Assembly: GCF_004341945.1 (NCBI RefSeq)
Contig: NZ_SMBP01000019.1
Location: 1 to 64,000, forward strand
From: Longicatena caecimuris
GTDB taxonomy: Bacteria > Bacillota_I > Bacilli_A > Erysipelotrichales > Erysipelotrichaceae
DNA length: 64,000 nucleotides
Reading direction: 5' to 3'
In this document: positions 8,737 to 16,361 of the stretch, one piece after another
Numbering within the stretch: the first letter of the stretch is position 1
Layout of the letters: every line of letters begins with the position of its first letter
Position numbers and translations under genes: made by a program
Notes under the pieces: generated by a model
The model's input: the letters and a program-made list of their open reading frames with translations, nothing else
Database searches by the model: none
What the model was told of the DNA's origin: nothing

Positions 8737-9157
8737 GCTTTTTGTCCTCCATTCTTTTTTTCAAATCTTTCAGAGCTTTGTTCCTCTGGTCGTTCACTGT
8801 CCTGCGGACGCTGTTCAGCAGTTGTGCTATCTCAATGTCGCTGTATTCCAGAAAATAGGAAAGCAGTACAATGTCCCGTTTCTTTTCTGGAAGCTCCTGT
8901 AAGGCTTCTGCCAGCAGTTCGTCCCGTACTGCAATGTCATACTCCAATACTTTGAACAGGCTGTAATCAGTGGAATACTCGTCATAGGTACAGAGTGTTC
9001 CTAGCTGTTCCTGTGATAGCTCTGAAAACGAAGTCTGTACGCTGTTCATGTATTGGTTATTTCTCTGTATGTCGATTGCTTCATGTTTCAGTACACGTTT
9101 GCAGTAGCAGTCAAAGGTAAGCTGTTTTTCTTCTTCAAGGGAAGTGGCTTTTTTCAC
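8723..9157 (-). CDS. Tn916 Orf7-like sigma factor
   Basis: The 144-residue protein ends in a sigma-70 region 4 helix-turn-helix (LPEKKRDIVLLSYFLEYSDIEIAQLL, about 86-125). This matches Tn916 Orf7, which with Orf8 drives expression of the excision and transfer genes. The ATG follows an AAGGAGG-type SD. It is preceded by a terminator-like hairpin (9283-9315) that may gate its expression. Confidence 0.88.
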   Translation of the reverse strand: MKKATSLEEEKQLTFDCYCKRVLKHEAIDIQRNNQYMNSVQTSFSELSQEQLGTLCTYDEYSTDYSLFKVLEYDIAVRDELLAEALQELPEKKRDIVLLSYFLEYSDIEIAQLLNSVRRTVNDQRNKALKDLKKRMEDKKHEQE

Positions 9158-9282
9158 GTTCTCACCTCCTTCCGTTTATCAAAAGGCGGTGATTTCAACC
9201 ATTCCTTCCCCCTTTCCGCCATTAGTACGAATGGGAGGGGGCGGTTTGGCAATGTTATGGAAAAAAGTTGCAGACAATTAAA

Positions 9283-9315
9283 AAAGCTCAAAACAGGTTG
9301 TCCCATTTGAGCTTT
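9283..9315 (-). terminator. Terminator/attenuator in front of orf7
   Basis: AAAGCTCAAA (9283-9292) and TTTGAGCTTT (9306-9315) form a perfect 10-bp stem. On the minus strand it is followed by TTTTTTAA, so it stops leftward transcripts before orf7. Confidence 0.7.
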
Positions 9316-9558
9316 ACTTAAAATATCTAACAAACACTTATGACGTTCTATCCAAAGTCCACAATATAGTGTTTTGGATAGGTTTTTATTATTTTAACTG
9401 TTTTACCTGTATTACAGCCTGTCTACTGCAATTTCCCATAAATAAAGCTCCTCCCATGCGAAAATGCCTGTTATGGTGCAAATTTCCGCATGATAAGGAT
9501 AACGGACAATTCCTTTTAATCTCCTGTCATATTTCCGTTTTTTGGAAGGAATTAAAAA

Positions 9559-9595
9559 GGTTATTGCATGTCAGCATAATGCTGGTGCAATAACC
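9559..9595 (-). terminator. Terminator after the 9601-10221 genes
   Basis: GGTTATTGCA (9559-9568) pairs with TGCAATAACC (9586-9595), with a nested CAGCAT/ATGCTG hairpin. TTTTTAA follows on the minus strand, directly after the 121-residue gene. Confidence 0.8.
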
Positions 9596-9600
9596 CTTTA

Positions 9601-9966
9601 CTATCTCAATCCAGTTTGTGTGTTCAGTTTATTTCGATAATATTCTTGCTTATCAGCAGGAATATGGTTGCAGAAATCATCAATCCATTTCTGGTATGTT
9701 TCTGCGGTATCTTCATCTAGGTAATAGGCTGGATAATCAGCCAGTATTTGATTTTCCCGTTCAAGCTGTCTAGTCAGCTTAACAGTTAATTCTATATACC
9801 GTTTATGCAGGTCTAGGGAATATTCCACATAGTCCAGTGCCATAGTAAGGTAGGTAATGCGTTCAAAATCCTGCAATGTCATGTCTATACGCCCTGTAAG
9901 CAAATCACGGTCATGTGGACTGCATAACGACAGGAAAGTGCTTTCCTCTTTTTCCAACTTCTCCAT
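9601..9966 (-). CDS. Hypothetical ICE protein, 121 residues
   Basis: The protein is mostly helical and acidic, with a central LTVKLTRQLERENQIL segment. I do not recognise a family with certainty. It is the second gene of a leftward pair starting from the 10295-10323 promoter and is closed by a good terminator, so it is probably expressed. It has no counterpart in Tn916 itself. A role in ICE control is suggested only by position beside the XRE repressor. Confidence 0.7.
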   Translation of the reverse strand: MEKLEKEESTFLSLCSPHDRDLLTGRIDMTLQDFERITYLTMALDYVEYSLDLHKRYIELTVKLTRQLERENQILADYPAYYLDEDTAETYQKWIDDFCNHIPADKQEYYRNKLNTQTGLR

Positions 9967-9984
9967 GCTTCGCCCTCCGCTATT

Positions 9985-10221
9985 TTACAGTTTGCGATTC
10001 AACTTTTTTGTCATTATATAAATAAATTCCTCTGGGGTAGGAGTGCTGTTCCCAAAATATTTTTTAAACTCTGCCTGTTTTTCTGGGTCTGGACTGTTCC
10101 GTGCTTCGTCAATGGTAGCCTGCATTTCTTCTCTTACTTCTGCGACAGAAATACCATGTGTACGGGCAATCGTTTTTAACAGGTCTTTTGTATCTCTTTT
10201 CTTAAAGCCAATCATATACAT
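9985..10221 (-). CDS. Hypothetical ICE protein, 78 residues
   Basis: The small, charged protein starts MYMIGFKKRDTKDLLKTIA; an EVREEMQATIDEARNS segment looks like a helical DNA- or protein-binding element, and the start of the protein resembles the Spo0A-C-like or sporulation-associated small proteins often found on ICEs. The identification is weak. It sits first behind a good promoter, divergent from the XRE regulator, which probably controls it. Confidence 0.7.
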   Translation of the reverse strand: MYMIGFKKRDTKDLLKTIARTHGISVAEVREEMQATIDEARNSPDPEKQAEFKKYFGNSTPTPEEFIYIMTKKLNRKL

Positions 10222-10294
10222 ACCTCATTTCTTATATACTTGATAATCATAGCATTTTTACTATAACTCATGGAATGATTTATTTTATGACACC

Positions 10295-10323
10295 ATTATA
10301 ATACATTTTTGCAAAGGTTACAA
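10295..10323 (-). promoter_or_regulatory. Promoter of the 10221-9601 operon, overlapping the XRE promoter
   Basis: On the minus strand TTGTAA (10323-10318), a 17-bp spacer and TATAAT (10300-10295) form a near-consensus sigma-A promoter. On the plus strand TTGCAA and AATACT, also 17 bp apart, overlap it and could drive the XRE gene. Overlapping divergent promoters fit autorepression by the XRE protein. Confidence 0.65.
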
Positions 10324-10361
10324 TATAAGAGAATACTTTTGACGAAAGGAGTGTGCCAGCT

Positions 10362-10730
10362 ATGGAGCTTGACTTTAAAGCCATAGGAAAAAGAATAAAG
10401 ATAGCAAGAATAAACCAGAACATAACACAAGAAACGGTTGCTGACAAAATAGGTGTCACTCCGCAACACGTCAGCAATATAGAAACTGGTAATTCCAGCG
10501 TCAGTCTAACGACACTTGTTGCGATTGCTAATCTGCTGAAAGTGTCGGCTGATGAATTGTTATGTGACACTATCTTGATTGCAAAACCAGTCTTTGAAAA
10601 AGAAGCGAAAGAATTGTTCAGCGATTGCAATGATTATGAAATACGGGTATTGGTTGATGTATTGAAAGCAACTAAGGCTTCTATGCGTACCGTAAAACTG
10701 TTTGAAACTACTATAAATGAGAATGAATAA
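10362..10730 (+). CDS. XRE-family transcriptional regulator (Orf9 position)
   Basis: The protein has an N-terminal helix-turn-helix (IGKRIKIARINQNITQ, then IGVTPQHVSNIETG) and a C-terminal tail of about 50 residues that could sense a signal or oligomerise. The ATG at 10362, about 12 nt after AAAGGAG, is preferred over the GTG at 10353, giving 122 residues. It occupies the place of Orf9 in Tn916, the repressor of orf7/orf8, and is the only plus-strand gene of the ICE regulation block. A terminator follows immediately. Confidence 0.85.
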   Translation: MELDFKAIGKRIKIARINQNITQETVADKIGVTPQHVSNIETGNSSVSLTTLVAIANLLKVSADELLCDTILIAKPVFEKEAKELFSDCNDYEIRVLVDVLKATKASMRTVKLFETTINENE

Positions 10731-10780
10731 AACCGTAGTCTGTATAGATCACACGAGTGTGAAGTACAGCTACGGTTTTT
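10731..10780. terminator. Terminator of the XRE gene
   Basis: AACCGTAG (10731-10738) and CTACGGTT (10770-10777) with nested CTGTA/TACAG and CACAC/GTGTG stems make a long hairpin followed by TTTTT on the plus strand. Its right arm covers the end of the convergent winged-helix gene. Confidence 0.85.
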
Positions 10781-11182
10781 CTTCATTGAATTTGTAACCT
10801 ACACCCCAGACTGTAAGAATGTACTTTGGGCTTTGTGGGTCTGGCTCTATTTTCATTCTTAGCTTTCGTATAAACCCTGTTAAGTTCTTAGCGTCTGCTA
10901 CATAATCGTAGCCCCAGACATTGTCGTAGAGCTGTTCTTTTGTAAATACCTGTCCTTTATGTAACATGAGGAAGTAGAGCAGGTCAAATTCTTTGGCTGT
11001 CAAATATACAATATTTCCATCTTCATTATTAAAGGTACGGGCGTATGGGTCAAGATGAAATCCATTTACCGATTGCTTAATAAAGGCAGGAGGACTAGAG
11101 AATTTAGATGATAGCCATTCAACGGTTTGCTGAAATATTTGTTCTTCGGTTTCAGAAAATAATACCACTAATATTTTCCCAT
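10770..11182 (-). pseudogene. OmpR-type winged-helix regulator, start frameshifted
   Basis: A C-terminal OmpR/PhoB winged helix (LTAKEFDLLYFLMLHKGQVF to YILTVWGVGYKF) follows about 45 residues that do not form a receiver domain. GGAGG lies 8 nt before an ATG at 11182, but this reads M-G-K-Y-stop. With one extra A in the AAAA run (11179-11176) it would read M-G-K-I-L-V-V and continue in the long frame. The alternative GTG at 11168 is 20 nt from the SD. So it is either inactivated by a one-base deletion or poorly initiated. It may control the adjacent acyltransferase and hydrolase genes. Confidence 0.7.
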
Positions 11183-11213
11183 TTTATCGACCTCCTTCCA
11201 AATTCTATTTAGA

Positions 11214-11231
11214 GATAAACTGGAATTTATC
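11214..11231. promoter_or_regulatory. Palindromic box 1, upstream of the winged-helix gene
   Basis: GATAAACTGGAATTTATC has perfect outer arms GATAAA/TTTATC. It lies about 32 nt upstream of the winged-helix ATG. Related boxes occur at 12342 and 13482, always upstream of a cargo gene, which suggests a shared operator. Confidence 0.45.
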
Positions 11232-11253
11232 GCTCTTTATGTTTTATATCAAT

Positions 11254-12303
11254 TTACTTAATTCCAAATAAAAGTTTTGTTATTTTAAATCTTCTGCAAA
11301 TTTCATAACACAATATGGAAAAAAGAAAGGTTCCCAGCATAATACTTAAGTATTGAAATGGTACGTTCAATTTTGTTTTTAAAACAAAATACGCCAGTAC
11401 AACTAAAATTGACTGATGAAAATAATAGAGAGGAAAAGCCGCTTTTGATAAATACTGCATGATAGGATTTGTCTTATTAAAAAACTTTCTCCATACTCCC
11501 AAAAACGCTAAAATGCCAAACCATTTTACAATACGGTTTGCAATATCCCACACCAAGCCACACATATCAACTGTCATATAAATAAGGGATATTCCCGCAA
11601 ACAGGCACAGCAGCAGTATCCAATTTTTCTCCAGCAATTCCTGCACTTCATCTAAGGAAAGCAGGAAGAAAGCGATAATGAACAAGGTAAATGCCTCGCC
11701 AATGCTTTTTCCTCCTGCAAAATCCAAAATCGGCGTCATGATTAGAATAGCTAGAAACAGCGGAAAGAGTTGCCATACTTTTATTTTTTTCCTATCAATC
11801 GGCTTATTCCGTTTCTGAAACAAAGCAATCATGGGAATTGCCGCCACAGACACAATAAACAAAAAGAGTATAAACCATAAATGTCCAGGAGTAAATCCAC
11901 CGTCATATCCGGTCAGGTCAGTAAACTTCGTAAAATAAACTGCATAATGTGCAAAGTAATTTCCTTTATAGCCATTCCAAAATACATCTGCAATATAAGA
12001 CTGTACTGGAATAATAAGCATAATTCCCACTAAAAGCGGTATCAACAGTTTTTTCACTCTTTCCATAAAAAATTCTTTTATGCTCCGCCTTTTTAAAGCG
12101 AATGCCACCGAAATCCCTGAAATAGTAAATAACAGCGACATCCACCAAGGCGTAAGAAACCCCATGGGAACAGCAAGCCCCTCCACAATCTGTCCATGTA
12201 TATAAAAAGCCTCTCCAAAATCATTGAATATCATAGCTGTATGATACGGAATCAACAGCAATATGCAAAATACCCTTAAATTATCAATATAATATTTTCT
12301 CAT
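11254..12303 (-). CDS. Membrane acyltransferase, acyltransferase-3 family
   Basis: The 349-residue protein has about ten hydrophobic segments. It begins with the family signature YYIDNLRVFCILLLIPYH, containing the catalytic-type histidine, followed by an Arg-rich loop (FALKRRSIKEFFMERVKKLL). Family members (PF01757, OafA/WecH type) transfer acetyl or other acyl groups to sugars or small molecules at the membrane. The substrate is unknown. It is part of the AT-rich cargo, downstream of the isochorismatase-like genes. Confidence 0.85.
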   Translation of the reverse strand: MRKYYIDNLRVFCILLLIPYHTAMIFNDFGEAFYIHGQIVEGLAVPMGFLTPWWMSLLFTISGISVAFALKRRSIKEFFMERVKKLLIPLLVGIMLIIPVQSYIADVFWNGYKGNYFAHYAVYFTKFTDLTGYDGGFTPGHLWFILFLFIVSVAAIPMIALFQKRNKPIDRKKIKVWQLFPLFLAILIMTPILDFAGGKSIGEAFTLFIIAFFLLSLDEVQELLEKNWILLLCLFAGISLIYMTVDMCGLVWDIANRIVKWFGILAFLGVWRKFFNKTNPIMQYLSKAAFPLYYFHQSILVVLAYFVLKTKLNVPFQYLSIMLGTFLFSILCYEICRRFKITKLLFGIK

Positions 12304-12341
12304 TTCTCTGCCTTTCGTCTGGAAATTACGCCCTTCTTCTC

Positions 12342-12359
12342 GATAAATTCTAATTTATC
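12342..12359. promoter_or_regulatory. Palindromic box 2, upstream of the acyltransferase
   Basis: GATAAATTCTAATTTATC is a perfect palindrome with 8-bp arms around a 2-nt centre. It overlaps the stop codon of the upstream hydrolase and lies about 40 nt before the acyltransferase ATG. Confidence 0.5.
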
Positions 12360-12879
12360 TATTCATCAATTCAAGAGTTTTTTCAAATGAAATACATTCT
12401 GCGTATCTTCCATTCCAAATGTACTCATTATAATATCTATAAGAATTTTCCGCTGTCATATACTCATTATCAAGCGTACTATTTGTATTTGCTGGAACAA
12501 TCATTTTAAGTCCATGCTCAAAACCACATTTCACTGTTGCATCCATGCAGTAATCTGTTTGTAGCCCTACAATAATAATTGTATCTTCTTCTTTTTCATG
12601 CAGGTAATCCAATAACCCTGTATCTCTAAAAGCACTGTTTACATTTTTATCAAAAACACGCTCATTTGGCATTGGCTGAAATTCTTCGTATATTTCATAG
12701 CCTAATGCGCCTTTAGTTAATTTCTGTCCAACACCATCATCATGTCTAACATAAATAACTTCTATATCATTATTGCGCGCCTCTTTGATTAGTGTTTTAA
12801 TACGATATACAAAAGTCTGTAATTCGTATAAGTCATTATTCATAATTAAATTTTGAGTATCAACAACCAGCAATATCAT
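12355..12879 (-). CDS. Isochorismatase-family cysteine hydrolase (first)
   Basis: The preferred start is MILLVVDTQ (12879); an ATG 5 codons earlier also exists. The catalytic triad of the family is visible: Asp in VVDTQ (residue 7 from this start), Lys78 in FDKNVNSAF and Cys111 in LQTDYCMDA. Such enzymes hydrolyse amides or enol ethers (nicotinamidase, N-carbamoylsarcosine amidase, isochorismatase). The closest style is the YcaC/PncA-like amidohydrolases. It directly follows the second copy (18 nt), so they are co-transcribed. The physiological substrate is not known. Confidence 0.85.
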   Translation of the reverse strand: MILLVVDTQNLIMNNDLYELQTFVYRIKTLIKEARNNDIEVIYVRHDDGVGQKLTKGALGYEIYEEFQPMPNERVFDKNVNSAFRDTGLLDYLHEKEEDTIIIVGLQTDYCMDATVKCGFEHGLKMIVPANTNSTLDNEYMTAENSYRYYNEYIWNGRYAECISFEKTLELMNR

Positions 12880-12897
12880 TCTATTACCTCCCATATT

Positions 12898-13443
12898 CTA
12901 ACTTTCAGTGAAATAATCAGCACTTGTAATAACATCTGCAAATTTACCGTTCAATGAAGCCATGTATACATCGTTTATAAAACTTGCAGGTAGCTTTCGC
13001 CCATTCCATTCTAAGTCTTTTGTTGCACATGCGTCTGATATAAGAGTGACGTAATAACCAAGTTCTTTTGCTGCTCTTACAGACGTATCTACACACATAT
13101 GTGTCATCATTCCACACATGACTAGGTTTTTTATTGACAATGAGGATAACTTTTCATGCAAGGTTGTTTCATGAAAACTGTTAGGCATATACTTTACAAT
13201 AATATTTTCTGAACGCAAAGGTTCTATATCCTTGTGGATTTGAACACCTTTTGTGTTTGGAAGAAAAAAGGTTGCGTTCTCTGGTGATATGTGTTGCACA
13301 TAAAAAATAGGGAGTTTTTCTGTTCTAAAATGTTTCAGCAATTTTTTTGTTACTGTTAGTGCTTGTTCCGCTTGAAAAAGCTCACACTTCCCATGAGGAA
13401 AATAGTCATTTTGAATGTCAATAATTACTAAGGCAGTATTCAT
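12898..13443 (-). CDS. Isochorismatase-family cysteine hydrolase (second)
   Basis: The 181-residue protein has Asp9 (VIIDIQNDY), Lys84 (IIVKYMPNSF) and Cys117 (GMMTHMCVDT), the full catalytic triad. HMCVDTSVRAA is typical of nicotinamidase-like and streptothricin hydrolase-like members. It is only distantly similar to the neighbouring copy, so a recent tandem duplication is unlikely; two substrates or a heteromer are possible. It heads a leftward unit that continues into the other hydrolase and probably the acyltransferase. Confidence 0.87.
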   Translation of the reverse strand: MNTALVIIDIQNDYFPHGKCELFQAEQALTVTKKLLKHFRTEKLPIFYVQHISPENATFFLPNTKGVQIHKDIEPLRSENIIVKYMPNSFHETTLHEKLSSLSIKNLVMCGMMTHMCVDTSVRAAKELGYYVTLISDACATKDLEWNGRKLPASFINDVYMASLNGKFADVITSADYFTES

Positions 13444-13481
13444 TTTATCAAATCCTTTCTCTTTATAATCTTTTCAGCTCT

Positions 13482-13499
13482 CCAAAATTCTAATTTATA
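13482..13499. promoter_or_regulatory. Palindromic box 3 (partial), upstream of the hydrolase pair
   Basis: CCAAAATTCTAATTTATA shares a 12-nt core with box 2 (AATTCTAATTTAT region) and keeps one full arm. It lies about 40 nt upstream of the second hydrolase ATG. Confidence 0.4.
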
Positions 13500-13592
13500 T
13501 TACTTTCATCTTTAAATGGCAAAAATGCTTGTAAGCTATTTTAAAATGTCGTATTACCTTATATAACTTGCCTTTCAAAATAATTTCTCATA

Positions 13593-14705
13593 CTATTCAA
13601 TAGGTTTAATTTTGAAAAAATCTTGTATTGTAGGTAGCTTTTTAATGTTTTGAGAATATGTTTTATTCTTAAAATTGCTATCAATATTAAAGGAATGCCA
13701 TTTATTCTCTTCCAAACCTCCCCAACAAATATCAATTTTTCCCAAAGATAAGTTAAAGACAATACTTTTAATTGTTCCAAAATAATCGTCATAAAATGGA
13801 AGCATTAGACCATTAGGATAAGGGGTTAGAAGTAATTCTTTAATTTCTGGCTCATCTATAAGAGGAGTTTGCGTAACCCATTTTTCCAAACACTTGTATC
13901 TTTGGATTGAATTTTTCATTGCATATGGCTCAATATTTATCATGTTTGGAATATGAATATGATTAGTGGCAATGAGATAATCTTTTTTATTATCCTTTTG
14001 AATAAGATTTATTTCTTTTTTTCCGTCCATAATTTCAATAAGTACGGCTTCTCCACTTTTATCGGCTATCATCAAATTGATATTACAGGCTATAGGCATA
14101 TCATATAAAGTATCTAAAGCTTCTTTGACGTTTTTGCAGTTTTCTAATAGGGTTCTTACAACTGCCCAAAATTGCAAACCAATGACTTTAGGTTTTTTCC
14201 CTCCTTGATAATCATTGACAGGTCTACCACATGCACTTTGAGATATTGCTAACCCACACTCATTCATCCCTTCGCCACGTCCAAATTGCATAATATTTGT
14301 ACCTATATGTGAATACTTATTTGTAACTGATGTTTTACTTAAGCAAAAATCATCCATTTGTTCTGAATAGTCGTAATTTCTTGCCATAATTGTATGATGA
14401 TTTTTAGTTTTGTTAGGCAAAAGAATTAGTTGACTACAAGCTGGAGTTAAGTAGGTTAATGGAACAAAAACAATTTTACTTTTTGATATACCCAAGACAT
14501 CAGAAAAACCTTGTAATTCTTCATTCAATCCAGGACAATATTTGTCAAAAAGTTCAAATACATTTTTTTCATTGTCTGAAATAGCTTGAGAGTTTATAAA
14601 AATATTTTTTAAATGATTATTTTCCAAAACTATATTACCTAATTGCTTTCCTATATCATAACTTGTACCTTTTAGTTCAAGGAAATTCACATTTATATTT
14701 TTCAT
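13593..14705 (-). CDS. C45-type Ntn hydrolase (linear amide C-N hydrolase)
   Basis: The 370-residue protein resembles the acyl-CoA:6-aminopenicillanate acyltransferase (C45) branch of the Ntn hydrolases. GTSYDIGKQLG near the N-terminus, Cys90 in PACSQL as the likely autocatalytic nucleophile, the ARNYDY motif (108-113) and GMNECGLAIS are all family hallmarks. Self-cleavage before Cys90 would give a two-chain enzyme that hydrolyses or transfers acyl groups on linear amides such as N-acyl amino acids, penicillins or conjugated bile acids. The substrate is open. Two nucleotides separate it from the upstream cysteine-rich gene, in one operon under the MerR-type promoter. Confidence 0.83.
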   Translation of the reverse strand: MKNINVNFLELKGTSYDIGKQLGNIVLENNHLKNIFINSQAISDNEKNVFELFDKYCPGLNEELQGFSDVLGISKSKIVFVPLTYLTPACSQLILLPNKTKNHHTIMARNYDYSEQMDDFCLSKTSVTNKYSHIGTNIMQFGRGEGMNECGLAISQSACGRPVNDYQGGKKPKVIGLQFWAVVRTLLENCKNVKEALDTLYDMPIACNINLMIADKSGEAVLIEIMDGKKEINLIQKDNKKDYLIATNHIHIPNMINIEPYAMKNSIQRYKCLEKWVTQTPLIDEPEIKELLLTPYPNGLMLPFYDDYFGTIKSIVFNLSLGKIDICWGGLEENKWHSFNIDSNFKNKTYSQNIKKLPTIQDFFKIKPIE

Positions 14706-14706
14706 T

Positions 14707-15162
14707 CTACTTTTCTTCCTTTTGTTCTCGAATATATTTTTCTACTTCTTCACGATTAAGTCTTCTGATTTCTGAATTGTTAAACTCAATGTATTTTGAA
14801 CGCTGATAGATGGGCGTCATTGCAACACATGTCTTACTTTTGTTTTTCTTTAAGTATTCTTGCAATTCTGCTTCATTAGAAAAAATTTTATATGATTTTC
14901 TTCCATTAGCACTAACAATCTCATAAATACCACAATTCGTTTTCATTGTAACATCAGCTGTCCGCAAATATAGCTTTGCTATATCTAACGTCTTAAATGG
15001 GAAGTTCCATCTTTGCATACCACCTTTTTCTGTTTTATTTATACAGATACATCTACCACATGTGCTACAAATATACTGTAAATGATTTTCCAAACATTCC
15101 CGTGGTTTTAATAAAGGTGTAATTCTTTTCTTGTTACTATAACATTCTTTACATTCATTCAT
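14707..15162 (-). CDS. Cysteine-rich protein of unknown function
   Basis: The 151-residue protein has an N-terminal CKEC (Cys4, Cys7) and a second cluster CSTCGRCIC (about 32-40), together able to bind zinc. A central globular part (MQRWNFPFKTLDIAKLYLRTADV) follows and a charged, probably coiled C-terminus. Similar uncharacterised proteins occur in clostridia. It overlaps the ArsR-like gene by 8 nt and abuts the C45 hydrolase gene. It could be a partner or sensor for either, but no function is claimed. Confidence 0.72.
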   Translation of the reverse strand: MNECKECYSNKKRITPLLKPRECLENHLQYICSTCGRCICINKTEKGGMQRWNFPFKTLDIAKLYLRTADVTMKTNCGIYEIVSANGRKSYKIFSNEAELQEYLKKNKSKTCVAMTPIYQRSKYIEFNNSEIRRLNREEVEKYIREQKEEK

Positions 15163-15460
15163 GTTGTCTCTTCTCCTTTAGTTTTATAATAATTTCTGAT
15201 AGATTATTTAGTTCGGTATAATTTGTCCTATAATACGGTATATTACCTTTCCGTAATGGTACAACCAAATTACAATCAACTAAGATTTTAAGATGTTTTT
15301 TCGTATCATATTTAACTAGCAACAAAGATTTTGAGATTTTCCCTGCGTCCTTTGGTTCTTCAAGGATAGTAGCAAGAATATTTCTACGTGTTTTACAACT
15401 TAGTGCCTTAAATTGAAGACCAATATTATCTGATTGTTTGTTTTTTAATTCTACTTCCAT
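15155..15460 (-). CDS. ArsR-like winged-helix regulator
   Basis: The 101-residue protein has a winged-helix fold: FKALSCKTRRNILATIL (helix), DAGKISKSLLLVKYDTKKHLKIL (recognition helix) and a wing PLRKGNIPYYRTN, as in ArsR/SmtB and HTH_20 proteins. No obvious metal-binding cysteine pair is present, since Cys22 and Cys63 stand apart. It is the first gene of the leftward operon and is divergent from the MerR gene. Confidence 0.78.
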   Translation of the reverse strand: MEVELKNKQSDNIGLQFKALSCKTRRNILATILEEPKDAGKISKSLLLVKYDTKKHLKILVDCNLVVPLRKGNIPYYRTNYTELNNLSEIIIKLKEKRQHE

Positions 15461-15486
15461 TAAACATCTCCTTTCGTTATAATATA

Positions 15487-15517
15487 AGTATAAACGTTAT
15501 CACTGTTGCAAGGTCAA
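15487..15517 (-). promoter_or_regulatory. MerR-type promoter with 19-bp spacer
   Basis: On the minus strand TTGACC (15517-15512) and TATACT (15492-15487) are separated by exactly 19 bp, the over-long spacing that MerR-family activators correct by twisting DNA. It lies between the MerR gene and the ArsR-like gene and points at the hydrolase operon. The MerR protein is therefore the likely direct activator of that operon. Confidence 0.75.
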
Positions 15518-15545
15518 TAGAAATTTTATGAAAGTAGGAATAGGC

Positions 15546-16361
15546 ATGCTTAGAATAAAAGAGTTTTCTGTTTTATCCCAGATTGGAGTTCGTATGCTTC
15601 GACATTATGATAATATAGGATTATTACATCCAGCACATATAGATGAAAACAACAATTATAGATACTATGACGAAGAGCAATTACTAATAGCAAATACAAT
15701 ACAAACACTGAAAAGTATAGGCGTTAACTTGAAAGAAATAAAATCTTTGTTAAATAATTGCGATAATTCAGTTTATATGAGTGCCTACTTGAACGAGCTA
15801 CTTATAAAGCGTCAAAAAGAATTAAAGGACATGGAAGATAATATCACACATATTAGTTCTGTTCTTCAAAGTATAAATAATAACTCAATATATAGTTTTA
15901 AAATCAATTTAAAAGAAATTCCTCAGCACAATGTAGTAAGTTTACGAAAAAAAGTACATTCTTATCAAGAAGAAGCAGAACTTTTTCAAACTATGTTCCA
16001 TGAAATATCTGAACAGGGTATAAAATTACAAAGTCCTCCGTATAACAAAACGATTTACCATGATAAAGAGTTCAAACACACAAATATTGATATTGAAATT
16101 CAATGTAACGTGATAGGGCAGTATTCAGATTTCCACGACATCACTTTCAAGACTATACCTTCTAAAAAAATAATTTCAATCGTTATGCAAGGTGATTTTG
16201 ACTTCATGAATGGTTTAAACTTAGCGGTGGCAAACTGGTTAAGGGATAATCATTATATTTTTTCTGGACCTATGTATAACGTATACCATAGACCTCCAAA
16301 CAGGAATGTTTCTTGTGAAAATTGGCTTATTGAAGTGTGTTTTCCTGTGGAAAAAAAATAA
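15546..16361 (+). CDS. MerR-family regulator with GyrI-like effector domain
   Basis: An N-terminal MerR DNA-binding domain (LRIKEFSVLSQIGVRMLRHYDNIGLL) is followed by a long dimerisation helix (about 75-125) and a C-terminal GyrI/AraC effector-type domain ending WLIEVCFPV. This is the architecture of BmrR-like multidrug sensors, which bind hydrophobic or cationic ligands. The ATG at 15546 is preferred because MLRIKEF is the usual start; an ATG at 15528 is in frame. It is divergent from the operon whose 19-bp-spacer promoter it probably controls. Confidence 0.87.
   Translation: MLRIKEFSVLSQIGVRMLRHYDNIGLLHPAHIDENNNYRYYDEEQLLIANTIQTLKSIGVNLKEIKSLLNNCDNSVYMSAYLNELLIKRQKELKDMEDNITHISSVLQSINNNSIYSFKINLKEIPQHNVVSLRKKVHSYQEEAELFQTMFHEISEQGIKLQSPPYNKTIYHDKEFKHTNIDIEIQCNVIGQYSDFHDITFKTIPSKKIISIVMQGDFDFMNGLNLAVANWLRDNHYIFSGPMYNVYHRPPNRNVSCENWLIEVCFPVEKK

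Larger units (their letters stand above)
9158..9600. promoter_or_regulatory. Regulatory gap upstream of orf7 with two terminators
   Basis: No gene is seen in this interval. It holds the terminator of the 9601-10221 pair and a second terminator in front of orf7, with a GGGAGGGGGCGG-rich tract between that hairpin and orf7. In Tn916 the equivalent interval is where orf7 transcription is held back by termination and antisense effects. The same logic is inferred here. Confidence 0.5.

Noticed and set aside
10280-10630. 116-codon minus-strand frame opposite the XRE gene
   Set aside because: It is the antisense shadow of a clear helix-turn-helix gene and has no SD.
12355-13443. Streptothricin or nicotinamide specificity for the isochorismatase-like pair
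   Set aside because: The triads are present but metal-site and pocket residues could not be aligned with confidence.
13593-14705. Bile salt hydrolase for the Ntn enzyme
   Set aside because: Choloylglycine hydrolases have the nucleophile Cys at residue 2; here the likely nucleophile is Cys90 in a C45-type context, so a specific bile salt call is not supported.
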